In this document: positions 1-5,021 of the stretch, one piece after another
Numbering within the stretch: position 1 is the stretch's first letter
How the letters are laid out: each line of letters starts with the position of its first letter
Assembly (NCBI GenBank): GCA_027051995.1
Contig: JALUFY010000004.1
Location: forward strand, 1 to 6,692
Reading direction: 5' to 3'
Length of the DNA: 6,692 nucleotides
Source: Hyphomicrobiales bacterium
GTDB lineage: Bacteria > Pseudomonadota > Alphaproteobacteria > Rhizobiales > Aestuariivirgaceae
Translations under genes and position numbers: made by a program
Notes under the pieces: generated by a model
Told to the model about the DNA's origin: nothing
The model's database searches: none
What the model saw: the letters and a program-made list of their open reading frames with translations, nothing else

Positions 1-169
1 GCAAAAGGGCGCTCATGGCCAGAACGACGCGCAGGCGCATGGCCGGGCGATCCGCCGGCCACAGATAGGGGAAGAGCGTGCGCAGCGTCTGCATCTGGCT
101 CATGCCGGGGCCGTCTTCCGGCAATGTCTTCTCCAGCGGCGGGCTGGAATAGGAGAGTTTGCCAACCAT
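1..169 (-). CDS. N-terminus of a probable Atm1-like ABC transporter (ATP-binding/permease), cut by the window edge
   Basis: Only the first 56 codons are present; the gene runs off the left end. The visible protein begins MVGKLSYSSPPLEK, then has a short acidic/polar stretch, then TLRTLFPYLWPADRPAMRLR, and enters a hydrophobic helix (VVLAMSALL). The pattern 'LRTLxPYLWP...RLRVVLA' just before the first membrane helix is what I recall from alphaproteobacterial half-transporters of the Atm1/heavy-metal exporter family. In that family a six-helix membrane domain is followed by an ATPase domain, and glutathione or sulfur compounds are exported. Neither the ATPase nor the full membrane domain is in view, so the family call rests on N-terminal resemblance alone. 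The start is supported by GGAG seven bases upstream of the ATG. It lies 109 bp downstream of the LysM gene on the same strand and could be co-transcribed with it. Another exporter or membrane protein is possible. Confidence 0.6.
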   Translation of the reverse strand, partial: MVGKLSYSSPPLEKTLPEDGPGMSQMQTLRTLFPYLWPADRPAMRLRVVLAMSALL

Positions 170-278
170 CAGGCGGCTCCCGCGTGAGAATGAAACATGC
201 TCAACGATCTAGGCCCGCGCACCCGGGCAGGCAAGAGCGGGCCGTGGGCTTTTTGCCAGATGGGCGCGGGGCATGCGC
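170..278 (-). other. Intergenic gap between LysM gene and ABC gene
   Basis: This 109-bp spacer separates two minus-strand genes. It holds a small GC hairpin at 213-228 (GCCCG, six-base loop, CGGGC) with no T-run after it on either strand, so I do not call it a terminator. No clear promoter hexamers were found. The ribosome binding site for the ABC gene (GGAG) lies at its downstream end. Confidence 0.4.
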
Positions 279-1874
279 TCACTCCGCCGGGGCGGGTTTG
301 GCGGCGCTCAGCGGCTCAGTGCGTTTCGGATCGATGCGGATGGGCGGCGCGGCGTTTGGCGTGGTGAAGATCTGGCCGGGATAGATCAGGTCGGGATCCT
401 TGATCCGGTCCTTGTTGGCCTCGTAGATGGTTGTATAGCGCACGCCCTTGCCATAGATGACGCGGGCGATGTTCCACAGATTGTTGCCCGGCTGGATGAC
501 CACGCGGCCGGGGCCGGAAGGAGGCGTCGCGGGCCGGGCCGGGGGCTCGTCTCCGGAGGTGGCGGAAGGCTTGCCGGAGGGCGCCTTGGCGGGCGCGGCT
601 GGCGTGGCGCTTCTGGCCGCCACGACGGCGGCGGCCGCCTCGCGCTTGAAGGGCAGCTCGATGCGCTCCATGACCTTGCCTTTGGCGTTGATGCGGTCAA
701 CGCGCAGGGCATGCACGCCGGTGGCGATCTCCGTCTTGCCGCGCCATTCCCACGCGCCGTTTTTCGCGGCCCTGGCGTCGCCAAGGAAGCGGTTGTCCAC
801 ATAAAGGCGCAGGGCCTGGCCGGGGCGGGCCTTGCCGGTGAAGAAGATATCGCCGTTGTCGTCATAATCCACCGTCCGCAGGGCGAGACGGCCGTTGCGC
901 GCGGGCGTGACGACCTTGACGGGCGCGGAAGCGGGGGGCTGGGCTGCGGGCGCGGAGGGCTTCGCGGCGGCGGGTGTCTGCCCAGGTGCGGGCGCGGCCT
1001 TTTCCATGGCGGCTGCTTTCCGCCCGGGCGCTTCCGGAGCGGCGGCCGGTTTGGCCAACTTTGCGGTGTCCATGACGGCGGCCTGTTTGCCGCTCCCGGA
1101 GGGCAATTTGGCTTTTGCCGTCTGTTGTGCGGACTTTTGGGCATCCGTTGCGGCGGCCTGTTTGCCCGATGCGGAAGGCAATGCCGCCGTCTTGTCCGTT
1201 TTCTCCGCCTGTCCGGCTTGCGCTTGTGCGCTCCGTGCGGGCGCGGCCGGCGGCTTTTGCAGGATGCGGGTGGGTTTCGAAGGTTCGGAGAGAACGATCA
1301 GCGGCTTGCCGCCCTGTCCGGGAATGTTCAGCGTCACCGTCTGAGGGGAGACGGCGGCCGGTTTCCTTTCGTCCGCTTTTGGCGCGGTGCGGATGGCGAG
1401 CTGGTGATTGCCCTTCGGCAGCGGGGCCTTGGGCACGAAGGCCCATTCGCCGCGCTCGTCCGCCCTGGCGGCGCCGAGCACCTTGTTGTCAAGCAGCATC
1501 TCGACTTTGGCGTTTGGCGCGGCGCGCCCGGCGATGACGGCGGAGCCGTCCTCCTCGACGCGGACGATATCGAAGGCGGGCTTGTTTCCTGGCTTTTCCG
1601 CCTTTTTGGCGGGGGCGGTCTTGTCTGGCGTGGCGGCGGATTTTGCTTCCGCTGTTTTGTCCGGGGCGGGCAGGGCGGCGGTCTTTTGCTGCCGCGGCTT
1701 CGCGGGCTTTTCTGCCGCCGTTTCGTCAGGCGCGCCGGTGATGGCGGTTTTGACCGTCCGTTTCAGCGCCGAAAGCCCGCTTGGCTGTCCGGCCCATCTG
1801 GTCTGGGTGGCGATGACGAGAGCCGCCGCGCTCAGCAGCGCGCCGCCGATGAACCATGGTAAAGGCTTCTTCAT
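279..1874 (-). CDS. LysM-domain envelope protein with two Ig-like modules and Ala/Pro/Lys linkers
   Basis: This 531-aa protein probably acts at the inner membrane or periplasm, bound to peptidoglycan. Residues 1-25 ([20 protein letters not shown]...) form a Lys-Lys start and one hydrophobic helix, either a signal anchor or an uncleaved signal; no lipobox is seen. Residues ~30-100 are an Ala/Pro/Lys linker. Residues ~101-165 ([18 protein letters not shown]...) look like a short beta-sandwich module ending GEWAFVP...[13 protein letters not shown] second low-complexity linker spans ~200-325. A second related module at ~328-410 has [20 protein letters not shown] and GAWEWRG. The C-terminal LysM is at ~457-506 ([18 protein letters not shown], ending [14 protein letters not shown]), the classic peptidoglycan-binding fold. 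The frame stays open upstream to 1991, but I chose the start at 1874 because it places the hydrophobic helix at the N-terminus and is preceded by GGCGGA. The catalytic role, if any, is unknown; no amidase or transpeptidase domain is present. It is transcribed divergently from the LOG gene. Confidence 0.85.
   Translation of the reverse strand: MKKPLPWFIGGALLSAAALVIATQTRWAGQPSGLSALKRTVKTAITGAPDETAAEKPAKPRQQKTAALPAPDKTAEAKSAATPDKTAPAKKAEKPGNKPAFDIVRVEEDGSAVIAGRAAPNAKVEMLLDNKVLGAARADERGEWAFVPKAPLPKGNHQLAIRTAPKADERKPAAVSPQTVTLNIPGQGGKPLIVLSEPSKPTRILQKPPAAPARSAQAQAGQAEKTDKTAALPSASGKQAAATDAQKSAQQTAKAKLPSGSGKQAAVMDTAKLAKPAAAPEAPGRKAAAMEKAAPAPGQTPAAAKPSAPAAQPPASAPVKVVTPARNGRLALRTVDYDDNGDIFFTGKARPGQALRLYVDNRFLGDARAAKNGAWEWRGKTEIATGVHALRVDRINAKGKVMERIELPFKREAAAAVVAARSATPAAPAKAPSGKPSATSGDEPPARPATPPSGPGRVVIQPGNNLWNIARVIYGKGVRYTTIYEANKDRIKDPDLIYPGQIFTTPNAAPPIRIDPKRTEPLSAAKPAPAE
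1076..1166. repeat. Short direct repeat inside the LysM gene linker
   Basis: The 16-mer CGGCGGCCTGTTTGCC occurs at 1076-1091 and again at 1151-1166. Each copy is followed by a similar run ending GAAGGCAA or GAGGGCAA. In the protein this gives two versions of LPS(A/G)SGKQAA followed by A/V-rich sequence (residues ~232-243 and ~257-268). It looks like an internal duplication in the low-complexity linker. Confidence 0.7.
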
Positions 1875-2033
1875 GTTTTTCCGCCGTTTCCCTGACGCCG
1901 TGAGTGACTCTTTCGCCCCATCGGGCATGTTTCGCATTATCGCGTGATTTTGGCAAGCCGGGGGCAGGGCGGGCGCTGCGGACGGCGGCAATGCGTCTTG
2001 CGCGAAGGGCCCGGCTGTGGTTCACATCGGGCC

Positions 2034-2639
2034 ATGACGAAACCCGGAACGAATCTTTGCGTCTATTGCGGCTCCAGCCCGGGACGCGACGAGGCATACA
2101 TGGAGGCGGCGCGCACCCTCGGGCGGGCCCTGGCCAAGGCCGGCATCGGGCTGGTCTATGGCGGCGGGGCGCTGGGGCTGATGGGCGAGACGGCGCGCGC
2201 CTGCCTGGCGGCGGGCGGGCATGTGACCGGCATCATCCCGGAGTTTCTGATCCGTGAGGAGATCATGCTAGAAGGGGTGAGCGAGCTGGTCGTCACCGCA
2301 AACATGCATGAGCGCAAGATGGCCATGTTCGAGGCATCAAGCGGCTTTTGCGCCCTTCCCGGCGGCATCGGCACGCTGGAGGAGCTGGTGGAGGTGGCCA
2401 CGTGGGCGCAGCTGGGCCAGCATGTGAAGCCTATCATCGTGGCCAACATCGGCGGCTACTGGGATCCCCTCATGGAGCTGTTCGATCACATGGACGGCGA
2501 GGGTTTCTTCAAGTCCAGCACCCGGGTGCGCATCGACGCGGTGGATGACGCGGCGCAGATCGTGCCGATGTTCGAAAAACGCCTGAAAATCCGCCGCCAG
2601 CCGGACTGGACGCCGGACAAGCTGGCGAAGCGGATATAA
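2034..2639 (+). CDS. LOG-family (TIGR00730-type) cytokinin riboside 5'-monophosphate phosphoribohydrolase
   Basis: This 201-aa cytoplasmic Rossmann-fold protein belongs to the LOG ('Lonely guy') family. Members cleave the N-glycosidic bond of nucleoside 5'-monophosphates, releasing base and ribose 5-phosphate; some act on cytokinin ribotides and others on AMP. The diagnostic features are the N-terminal strand LCVYCGSSPG (8-17), the glycine motif GGGALGLMG (43-51), MHERK (91-95, supplying the conserved arginine) and PGGIGTLEE (109-117), the family's nucleotide-phosphate motif with its catalytic glutamate. Length fits the usual ~190-210 aa. The frame is open back to 1944, but the start at 2034 (MTKPGTNLCVYCGSS) fits the family N-terminus. 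No good Shine-Dalgarno sequence precedes it (ATCGGGCC). The true substrate in bacteria is often unknown; I would not infer hormone production from this gene alone. Confidence 0.95.
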   Translation: MTKPGTNLCVYCGSSPGRDEAYMEAARTLGRALAKAGIGLVYGGGALGLMGETARACLAAGGHVTGIIPEFLIREEIMLEGVSELVVTANMHERKMAMFEASSGFCALPGGIGTLEELVEVATWAQLGQHVKPIIVANIGGYWDPLMELFDHMDGEGFFKSSTRVRIDAVDDAAQIVPMFEKRLKIRRQPDWTPDKLAKRI

Positions 2640-2693
2640 TTATCGCTGGCGGGTTAATGGCTTGCGCCGGGATGTTGCGAAAAGGATTCATGC

Positions 2694-2830
2694 GTGTGTT
2701 ATGACTTGCCAGCCTCTTGAAATGACTATTCCCGCAAGGTAAGTAAATGCTTGAACATATTGATGTCATTATTCTGGCTGGCGGGATCTCCGTCCCCGCT
2801 TGACAGGGTGTGTGTTATGCTTGCCAACCT
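2694..2830 (+). repeat. Imperfect direct repeat, possible paired operator
   Basis: Copy 1 (2694-2715) and copy 2 (2810-2830) share GTGTGTTATG, then CTTGCC, then (A/G)CCT. They differ by one inserted A in copy 1 and one A/G change. The starts are 116 bp apart, close to eleven helical turns. Copy 2 lies 25 bp upstream of the small gene's start codon and copy 1 lies just upstream of the candidate promoter. This arrangement would suit a protein that binds both sites and loops the DNA, but no function is shown. Confidence 0.6.
2717..2745 (+). promoter_or_regulatory. Candidate sigma-70 type promoter for the two-gene module
   Basis: TTGAAA at 2717-2722 and TAAGTA at 2740-2745 are separated by 17 bases, matching housekeeping -35 and -10 elements reasonably well. 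Transcription would start near 2752 and leave an untranslated leader of about 100 nt that includes the second repeat copy. It directly follows repeat copy 1. Prediction by eye only. Confidence 0.4.
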
Positions 2831-2854
2831 GATGCAAGTATCGAGGAGGCTGCC

Positions 2855-3067
2855 ATGAACACGGCTGAACTGAAGGGGCTGCATGATCTGCGCCCGACCA
2901 CGCCGGAGGGCAGGGTGGCCAAAAAGGATGCGCTGGCCTATCTGGAGCGTTTGAAGTCGCCGGAAGATTTCCGCAAGGCGCTTATCGCCATCGGCCTCTA
3001 CAACGAGGATGGCACGCGCAACCCTTATTTCTATCCGGACGCGGAAAAGGGCGAATCCGGAGACTGA
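2855..3067 (+). CDS. Small charged helical protein, putative antitoxin/immunity partner
   Basis: This 70-aa protein has no signal peptide or membrane segment. I do not recognise a named family. The first half is helical and basic/acidic (MNTAELKGLHDLRPTTPEGR, then AKKDALAYLERL). It continues SPEDFRKALIAIGLYNEDGT and ends in a polar, acidic tail (PYFYPDAEKGESGD). The closing pattern, a helix followed by 'xGLYxEDGTxxPYF', resembles many short first-gene products in toxin-antitoxin-like pairs; that is recollection, not a search. The start at 2855 is well supported: GAGGAGG (2843-2849) lies five bases upstream. The frame extends back to 2810, but that start has no comparable ribosome binding site. 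The next gene begins 6 nt after its stop, so the two are almost certainly co-transcribed and probably translationally coupled. A role as antitoxin is inferred from gene order, size and the nature of its neighbour. Confidence 0.8.
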   Translation: MNTAELKGLHDLRPTTPEGRVAKKDALAYLERLKSPEDFRKALIAIGLYNEDGTRNPYFYPDAEKGESGD

Positions 3068-3073
3068 TCCCGC

Positions 3074-3640
3074 ATGCACGAACTGGCCTCCTGTTTCGTT
3101 CTCGGATATCACGGATGCAGAAAATCCGTGGCGGCGAAAATCGTGGAGATGAAAGAACGGTTCAGGAGCAGCGAGAATACCTATGACTGGCTGGGGCATG
3201 GCATCTATTTCTGGCTGGAGAATCCCAAACGGGCCTGCGAATGGGCCACAAATCAGGCACATCGGCAGGAATGGAGAAAAGATGGAGACGCGCCCGCCGC
3301 CATCGGGGCGGTGGTCGATCTGGGGCGCTGTCTCGATCTGACCACGACGGCGGGTATCGAAGTGGTGCAGGCGGCTCACGAGGTTCTGGAACAGCTCACC
3401 GGCGAAACGGGAGACGCCATGCCGGAGAATACGCCGCTTCATGATGGAGATGGTGATATTCTCATGCGCCGGCTGGATTGCGCCGTCATCAACATGGCCT
3501 GTGAGATGCAGGCGCGAACCGGCGGGGAAATCGATACTGTCAAGGGCGTTTTCACCGAAGGCGGACCGGCCTATCCCGGCGCGGCCATCCAGATGCGCAC
3601 GCATACGCAGATCGCCGTGCGCAACCCGGCCTGCATCTAG
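3074..3640 (+). CDS. PARP-like ADP-ribosyltransferase-fold protein, putative toxin; ends at an amber codon
   Basis: This 188-aa protein is probably cytoplasmic. Its N-terminal half has VLGYHGCRKSVAAKIV (9-24) followed by NTYDWLGHGIYFWLENPKRA (35-54). This order matches the ADP-ribosyltransferase core of the PARP type: 'HG' with the NAD-binding histidine (H13), then 'GxGIYF' with the stacking tyrosine (Y45) and a helix rich in Ala/Trp. The middle contains AAIGAVVDLGRCLDLT (75-90) and MRRLDCAVINMACE (131-144). The C-terminal segment GGPAYPGAAIQMRTHTQIAV (163-182) would supply the third catalytic strand, with Q179 near where PARPs have glutamate. The ribosome binding site is GGAG about 11 bases upstream, overlapping the end of the preceding gene. 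The gene stops at TAG (3638-3640) directly after RNPACI, yet the same frame continues as GVFHVPEEYLGGEAAVCAG to TGA at 3700, so the natural C-terminus may be longer. ADP-ribosylation activity, target and toxicity are all inference. Confidence 0.85.
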   Translation: MHELASCFVLGYHGCRKSVAAKIVEMKERFRSSENTYDWLGHGIYFWLENPKRACEWATNQAHRQEWRKDGDAPAAIGAVVDLGRCLDLTTTAGIEVVQAAHEVLEQLTGETGDAMPENTPLHDGDGDILMRRLDCAVINMACEMQARTGGEIDTVKGVFTEGGPAYPGAAIQMRTHTQIAVRNPACI

Positions 3641-3700
3641 GGCGTCTTTCACGTGCCGGAGGAATATCTGGGCGGTGAGGCGGCGGTCTGCGCGGGCTGA
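3641..3700 (+). other. In-frame open extension after the amber stop of the ADP-ribosyltransferase-like gene
   Basis: From 3641 the toxin-candidate frame stays open for 19 codons (GVFHVPEEYLGGEAAVCAG) before TGA at 3698-3700. The join, NPACI-stop-GVFHVP, reads like a continuous final beta strand and tail. As I recall, related proteins end with a strand of the type 'VRNPxCIKGxFxV', in which a lysine sits where the TAG is here. A single base change from AAG, CAG or GAG would give this amber codon. Alternatives are a recent truncation, a sequencing error, or stop-codon read-through. Confidence 0.5.
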
Positions 3701-3716
3701 AGCGTTTCCGCCGGGC

Positions 3717-4643
3717 TCACGGGTCTCGCGTTTCCCTGTTCCGCGCCGCCTTTTCCTGCCGCATGGCGTCCTTGGAATAGATAAGCAGCGCCGTCCAGAT
3801 GAGGGCGAAGGCGATGAGACGGTTTCTGTCCAGCGGATCGCCGAAGATGAAGACGGCGGTGAGGAACATGCCGGTGGGGGCGATATACTGCATCAGCCCC
3901 AGGGTGGACAGGCGGATGCGCCGCGCGCCGGCGGCGAAGAAGAGCAAAGGCGTGACCGTCACCGGCCCGGCGATCATCAGAACGGTGGTGTAATAGCCGT
4001 CATTGCCGAACTTCAGCGGCTGACCGCCCCACTTCCACAGAATGAACAGCAGGGCCAGCGCCAGCGGAAAGAGCACGATGGTCTCCACGAACAGCCCCTC
4101 CAGCGGCCCGGCGGGCATGATCTTGCGCAGGAATCCATACATGGTGAAGGAGGCGGCCAGCAGCAGCGCCAGCCAGGGAAAGACCCCGGCGGAGACGGTC
4201 AGCCAGATGACGGCGGCGCAGGCCAGGGCGATGGCGGCGATCTGGGCCCTGCTGAAACGCTCGCCGAGGAACAGGAAGCCGACGAGGACGTTCATCAGCG
4301 GGTTGATGTAGTAGCCCAGCGAGGCCTCCATGGTGCGCCCGGCGTTGACCGCCCAGACGAAGAACCCCCAGTTGACGGAGATGAACAGGGCCGAGGCGAT
4401 GAGGATGCGCAGGGCCTTGAAACTGCGCAGAGGGGCCAGGGCCGCGCCCAGGCGGCGGGTGAAAACCAGTAAAAGGGCGGCCACCGGCAGCGACCACAGG
4501 GCCCGGTGGGCGACGATCTCGAAGGCGCTGGCGCCGTCCAGCAGGCGGAAGAACAGCGGATTGCCGCCCCACAGGCCATAGGCGGCCAGGGCGTAGAGCA
4601 CGCCGCGCGTGGCCTGTTCGCGCCGTCCGGCGGGGGTGGTCAT
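3717..4643 (-). CDS. rarD: RarD-type EamA-family permease
   Basis: This 308-aa inner-membrane protein has about ten hydrophobic segments and belongs to the drug/metabolite transporter superfamily, RarD branch. Recognisable pieces are YGLWGGNPLFFRLLDG (22-37), EIVAHRALWSLPVA (42-55), NWGFFVWAVN (91-100), ASLGYYINPLMNVLVGFLFL (107-126) followed by GERFSRAQ, and STLGLMQYIAPT (246-257). These are typical of RarD proteins, which were named from a chloramphenicol-sensitivity phenotype; the transported substrate is generally unknown. Length is slightly above the usual ~295-300 aa because of a basic tail (KDAMRQEKAARNRETRDP). The start at 4643 (MTTPAGRREQATRG) has GAGGA eight bases upstream; the open frame extending to 4817 lacks support. 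It is convergent with the two-gene module, 76 bp from the amber stop, with no strong terminator between. Confidence 0.93.
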   Translation of the reverse strand: MTTPAGRREQATRGVLYALAAYGLWGGNPLFFRLLDGASAFEIVAHRALWSLPVAALLLVFTRRLGAALAPLRSFKALRILIASALFISVNWGFFVWAVNAGRTMEASLGYYINPLMNVLVGFLFLGERFSRAQIAAIALACAAVIWLTVSAGVFPWLALLLAASFTMYGFLRKIMPAGPLEGLFVETIVLFPLALALLFILWKWGGQPLKFGNDGYYTTVLMIAGPVTVTPLLFFAAGARRIRLSTLGLMQYIAPTGMFLTAVFIFGDPLDRNRLIAFALIWTALLIYSKDAMRQEKAARNRETRDP

Positions 4644-4811
4644 GAGATCCGTCCTCGGTTGCGGGGAATAGCAAGCCCGCCCTGCATACACGCACGAGAC
4701 GGGGCAGGCCAAGAGCGCGCGGACGCGCGGCGGGGATTTTTTCACGCTTGCCGCGTCCCGCGGGCGGCGCGGCCTTTGGCGAAAAAAGCGCGCCGGGGTG
4801 CGTTTTGGCTC

Positions 4812-4840
4812 TTGCAATCGGCGGCCCTTTGGGCGTAAAA
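4812..4840 (+). promoter_or_regulatory. Candidate rpsB-tsf promoter
   Basis: TTGCAA (4812-4817) is followed, 17 bases later, by GTAAAA (4835-4840); reading TAAAAG gives an 18-base spacer. Transcription would begin near 4847, right at the first strong hairpin of the leader, leaving about 175 nt of untranslated RNA before rpsB. The fit of promoter position to hairpin start adds some support. Confidence 0.4.
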
Positions 4841-4848
4841 GCCTGCCA

Positions 4849-4966
4849 GACCGTGCGGAGGAGCCTTCGCGCGGTCAATTCGCACGCGCCGTCCGGCTTC
4901 CGGCTGGCGGGCAGGAGAGCTCTCTCCCACATAGCCCGTCCGGCCATCCGGTGCCCCATTGCGGGG
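4849..4966 (+). promoter_or_regulatory. Structured rpsB mRNA leader (chain of hairpins)
   Basis: Five hairpins can be drawn by hand. The first is 4849-4876 (GACCGTGCG pairing with CGCGCGGTC, nine pairs with one G-U, ten-base loop). Next is 4888-4908 (CCGG-CTT-CCGG extended by GCC/GGC). The third is 4909-4937 (GGGC/GCCC enclosing GGAG/CTCC). Two short ones follow: 4940-4951 (CCGG-CCAT-CCGG) and 4954-4966 (CCCC/GGGG). S2 is known in Escherichia coli to repress rpsB-tsf through its leader, so an analogous control element is plausible here. I do not recognise a catalogued RNA family in it. Confidence 0.4.
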
Positions 4967-4976
4967 GTGACGCATC

Positions 4977-5015
4977 ATGGGCGGCGTGGAGGACATGAAC
5001 CGGAAAAAGGAGTAA
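4977..5015 (+). CDS. 12-codon mini-ORF just upstream of rpsB, possible leader peptide
   Basis: ATG at 4977 opens a frame encoding MGGVEDMNRKKE and stopping at TAA (5013-5015), six bases before the rpsB ATG. A GGGGGTGA stretch lies upstream at 4963-4970. Its last codons (AAA AAG GAG) contain the rpsB Shine-Dalgarno AAGGAG, so ribosomes finishing it would sit on the rpsB start region. It could be chance in such a short frame; there is no direct evidence of translation. Confidence 0.25.
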   Translation: MGGVEDMNRKKE

Positions 5016-5021
5016 CAGGCC

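Larger units (their letters stand above)
2640..2854. other. AT-richer control region upstream of the two-gene module
   Basis: This 215-bp spacer is visibly richer in A and T than its surroundings. It contains a weak GC hairpin just after the LOG stop (2646-2651 pairing with 2665-2670, no T-run), a candidate promoter at 2717-2745, an imperfect direct repeat (2694-2715 and 2810-2830), a five-pair hairpin at 2781-2799 (GCGGG/CCCGC), and a perfect TTGACA at 2800-2805 that has no convincing -10 partner. Beyond very short open frames, no gene is visible. Confidence 0.6.
4644..5021. other. Non-coding region between rarD and rpsB (378 bp)
   Basis: The genes on either side are divergent, so this region must carry both promoters. 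The rarD-proximal half (4644-4800) is very GC-rich, with a short hairpin at 4715-4728 (GCGCG/CGCGC) and a T-run at 4737-4742 that I could not make into a convincing terminator. The rpsB-proximal half holds a candidate promoter, a series of hairpins and a 12-codon mini-ORF, listed separately. The longer open frames that cross it are fragments of frames overlapping real genes. Confidence 0.7.

Noticed and set aside
273..1862. 529-aa plus-strand open frame opposite the LysM gene
   Set aside because: Gly/Arg/Cys-rich, no recognisable motif, and lies antisense to a gene with clear domains; a by-product of high GC content.
1920..1960. TTGCCA and GATAAT on the minus strand as a LysM gene promoter
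   Set aside because: Only nine bases separate the two hexamers, too close for a sigma-70 type promoter.
2800..2828. TTGACA as a promoter for the small gene
   Set aside because: The -35 is perfect, but no acceptable -10 lies 16-18 bases downstream (GCCAAC region); kept only as a note in the control region.
2726..3652. 308-aa minus-strand open frame across the two-gene module
   Set aside because: Covers both plus-strand genes, which have ribosome binding sites and recognisable motifs; the antisense product has no familiar pattern or start site.
3641..3716. Terminator between the two-gene module and rarD
   Set aside because: GGCGG and CCGCC can pair, but with a loop of about 21 bases and no T-run; not convincing on either strand.
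3441..4472. 343-aa plus-strand open frame over rarD
   Set aside because: Antisense to RarD with Gln/Gly/Asp-rich low-complexity sequence; starts inside the ADP-ribosyltransferase-like gene in another frame.
4715..4742. Hairpin plus T-run as an intrinsic terminator
   Set aside because: The stem ends eight bases before the T-run and lies between divergent genes, where no plus-strand transcript is expected to end.
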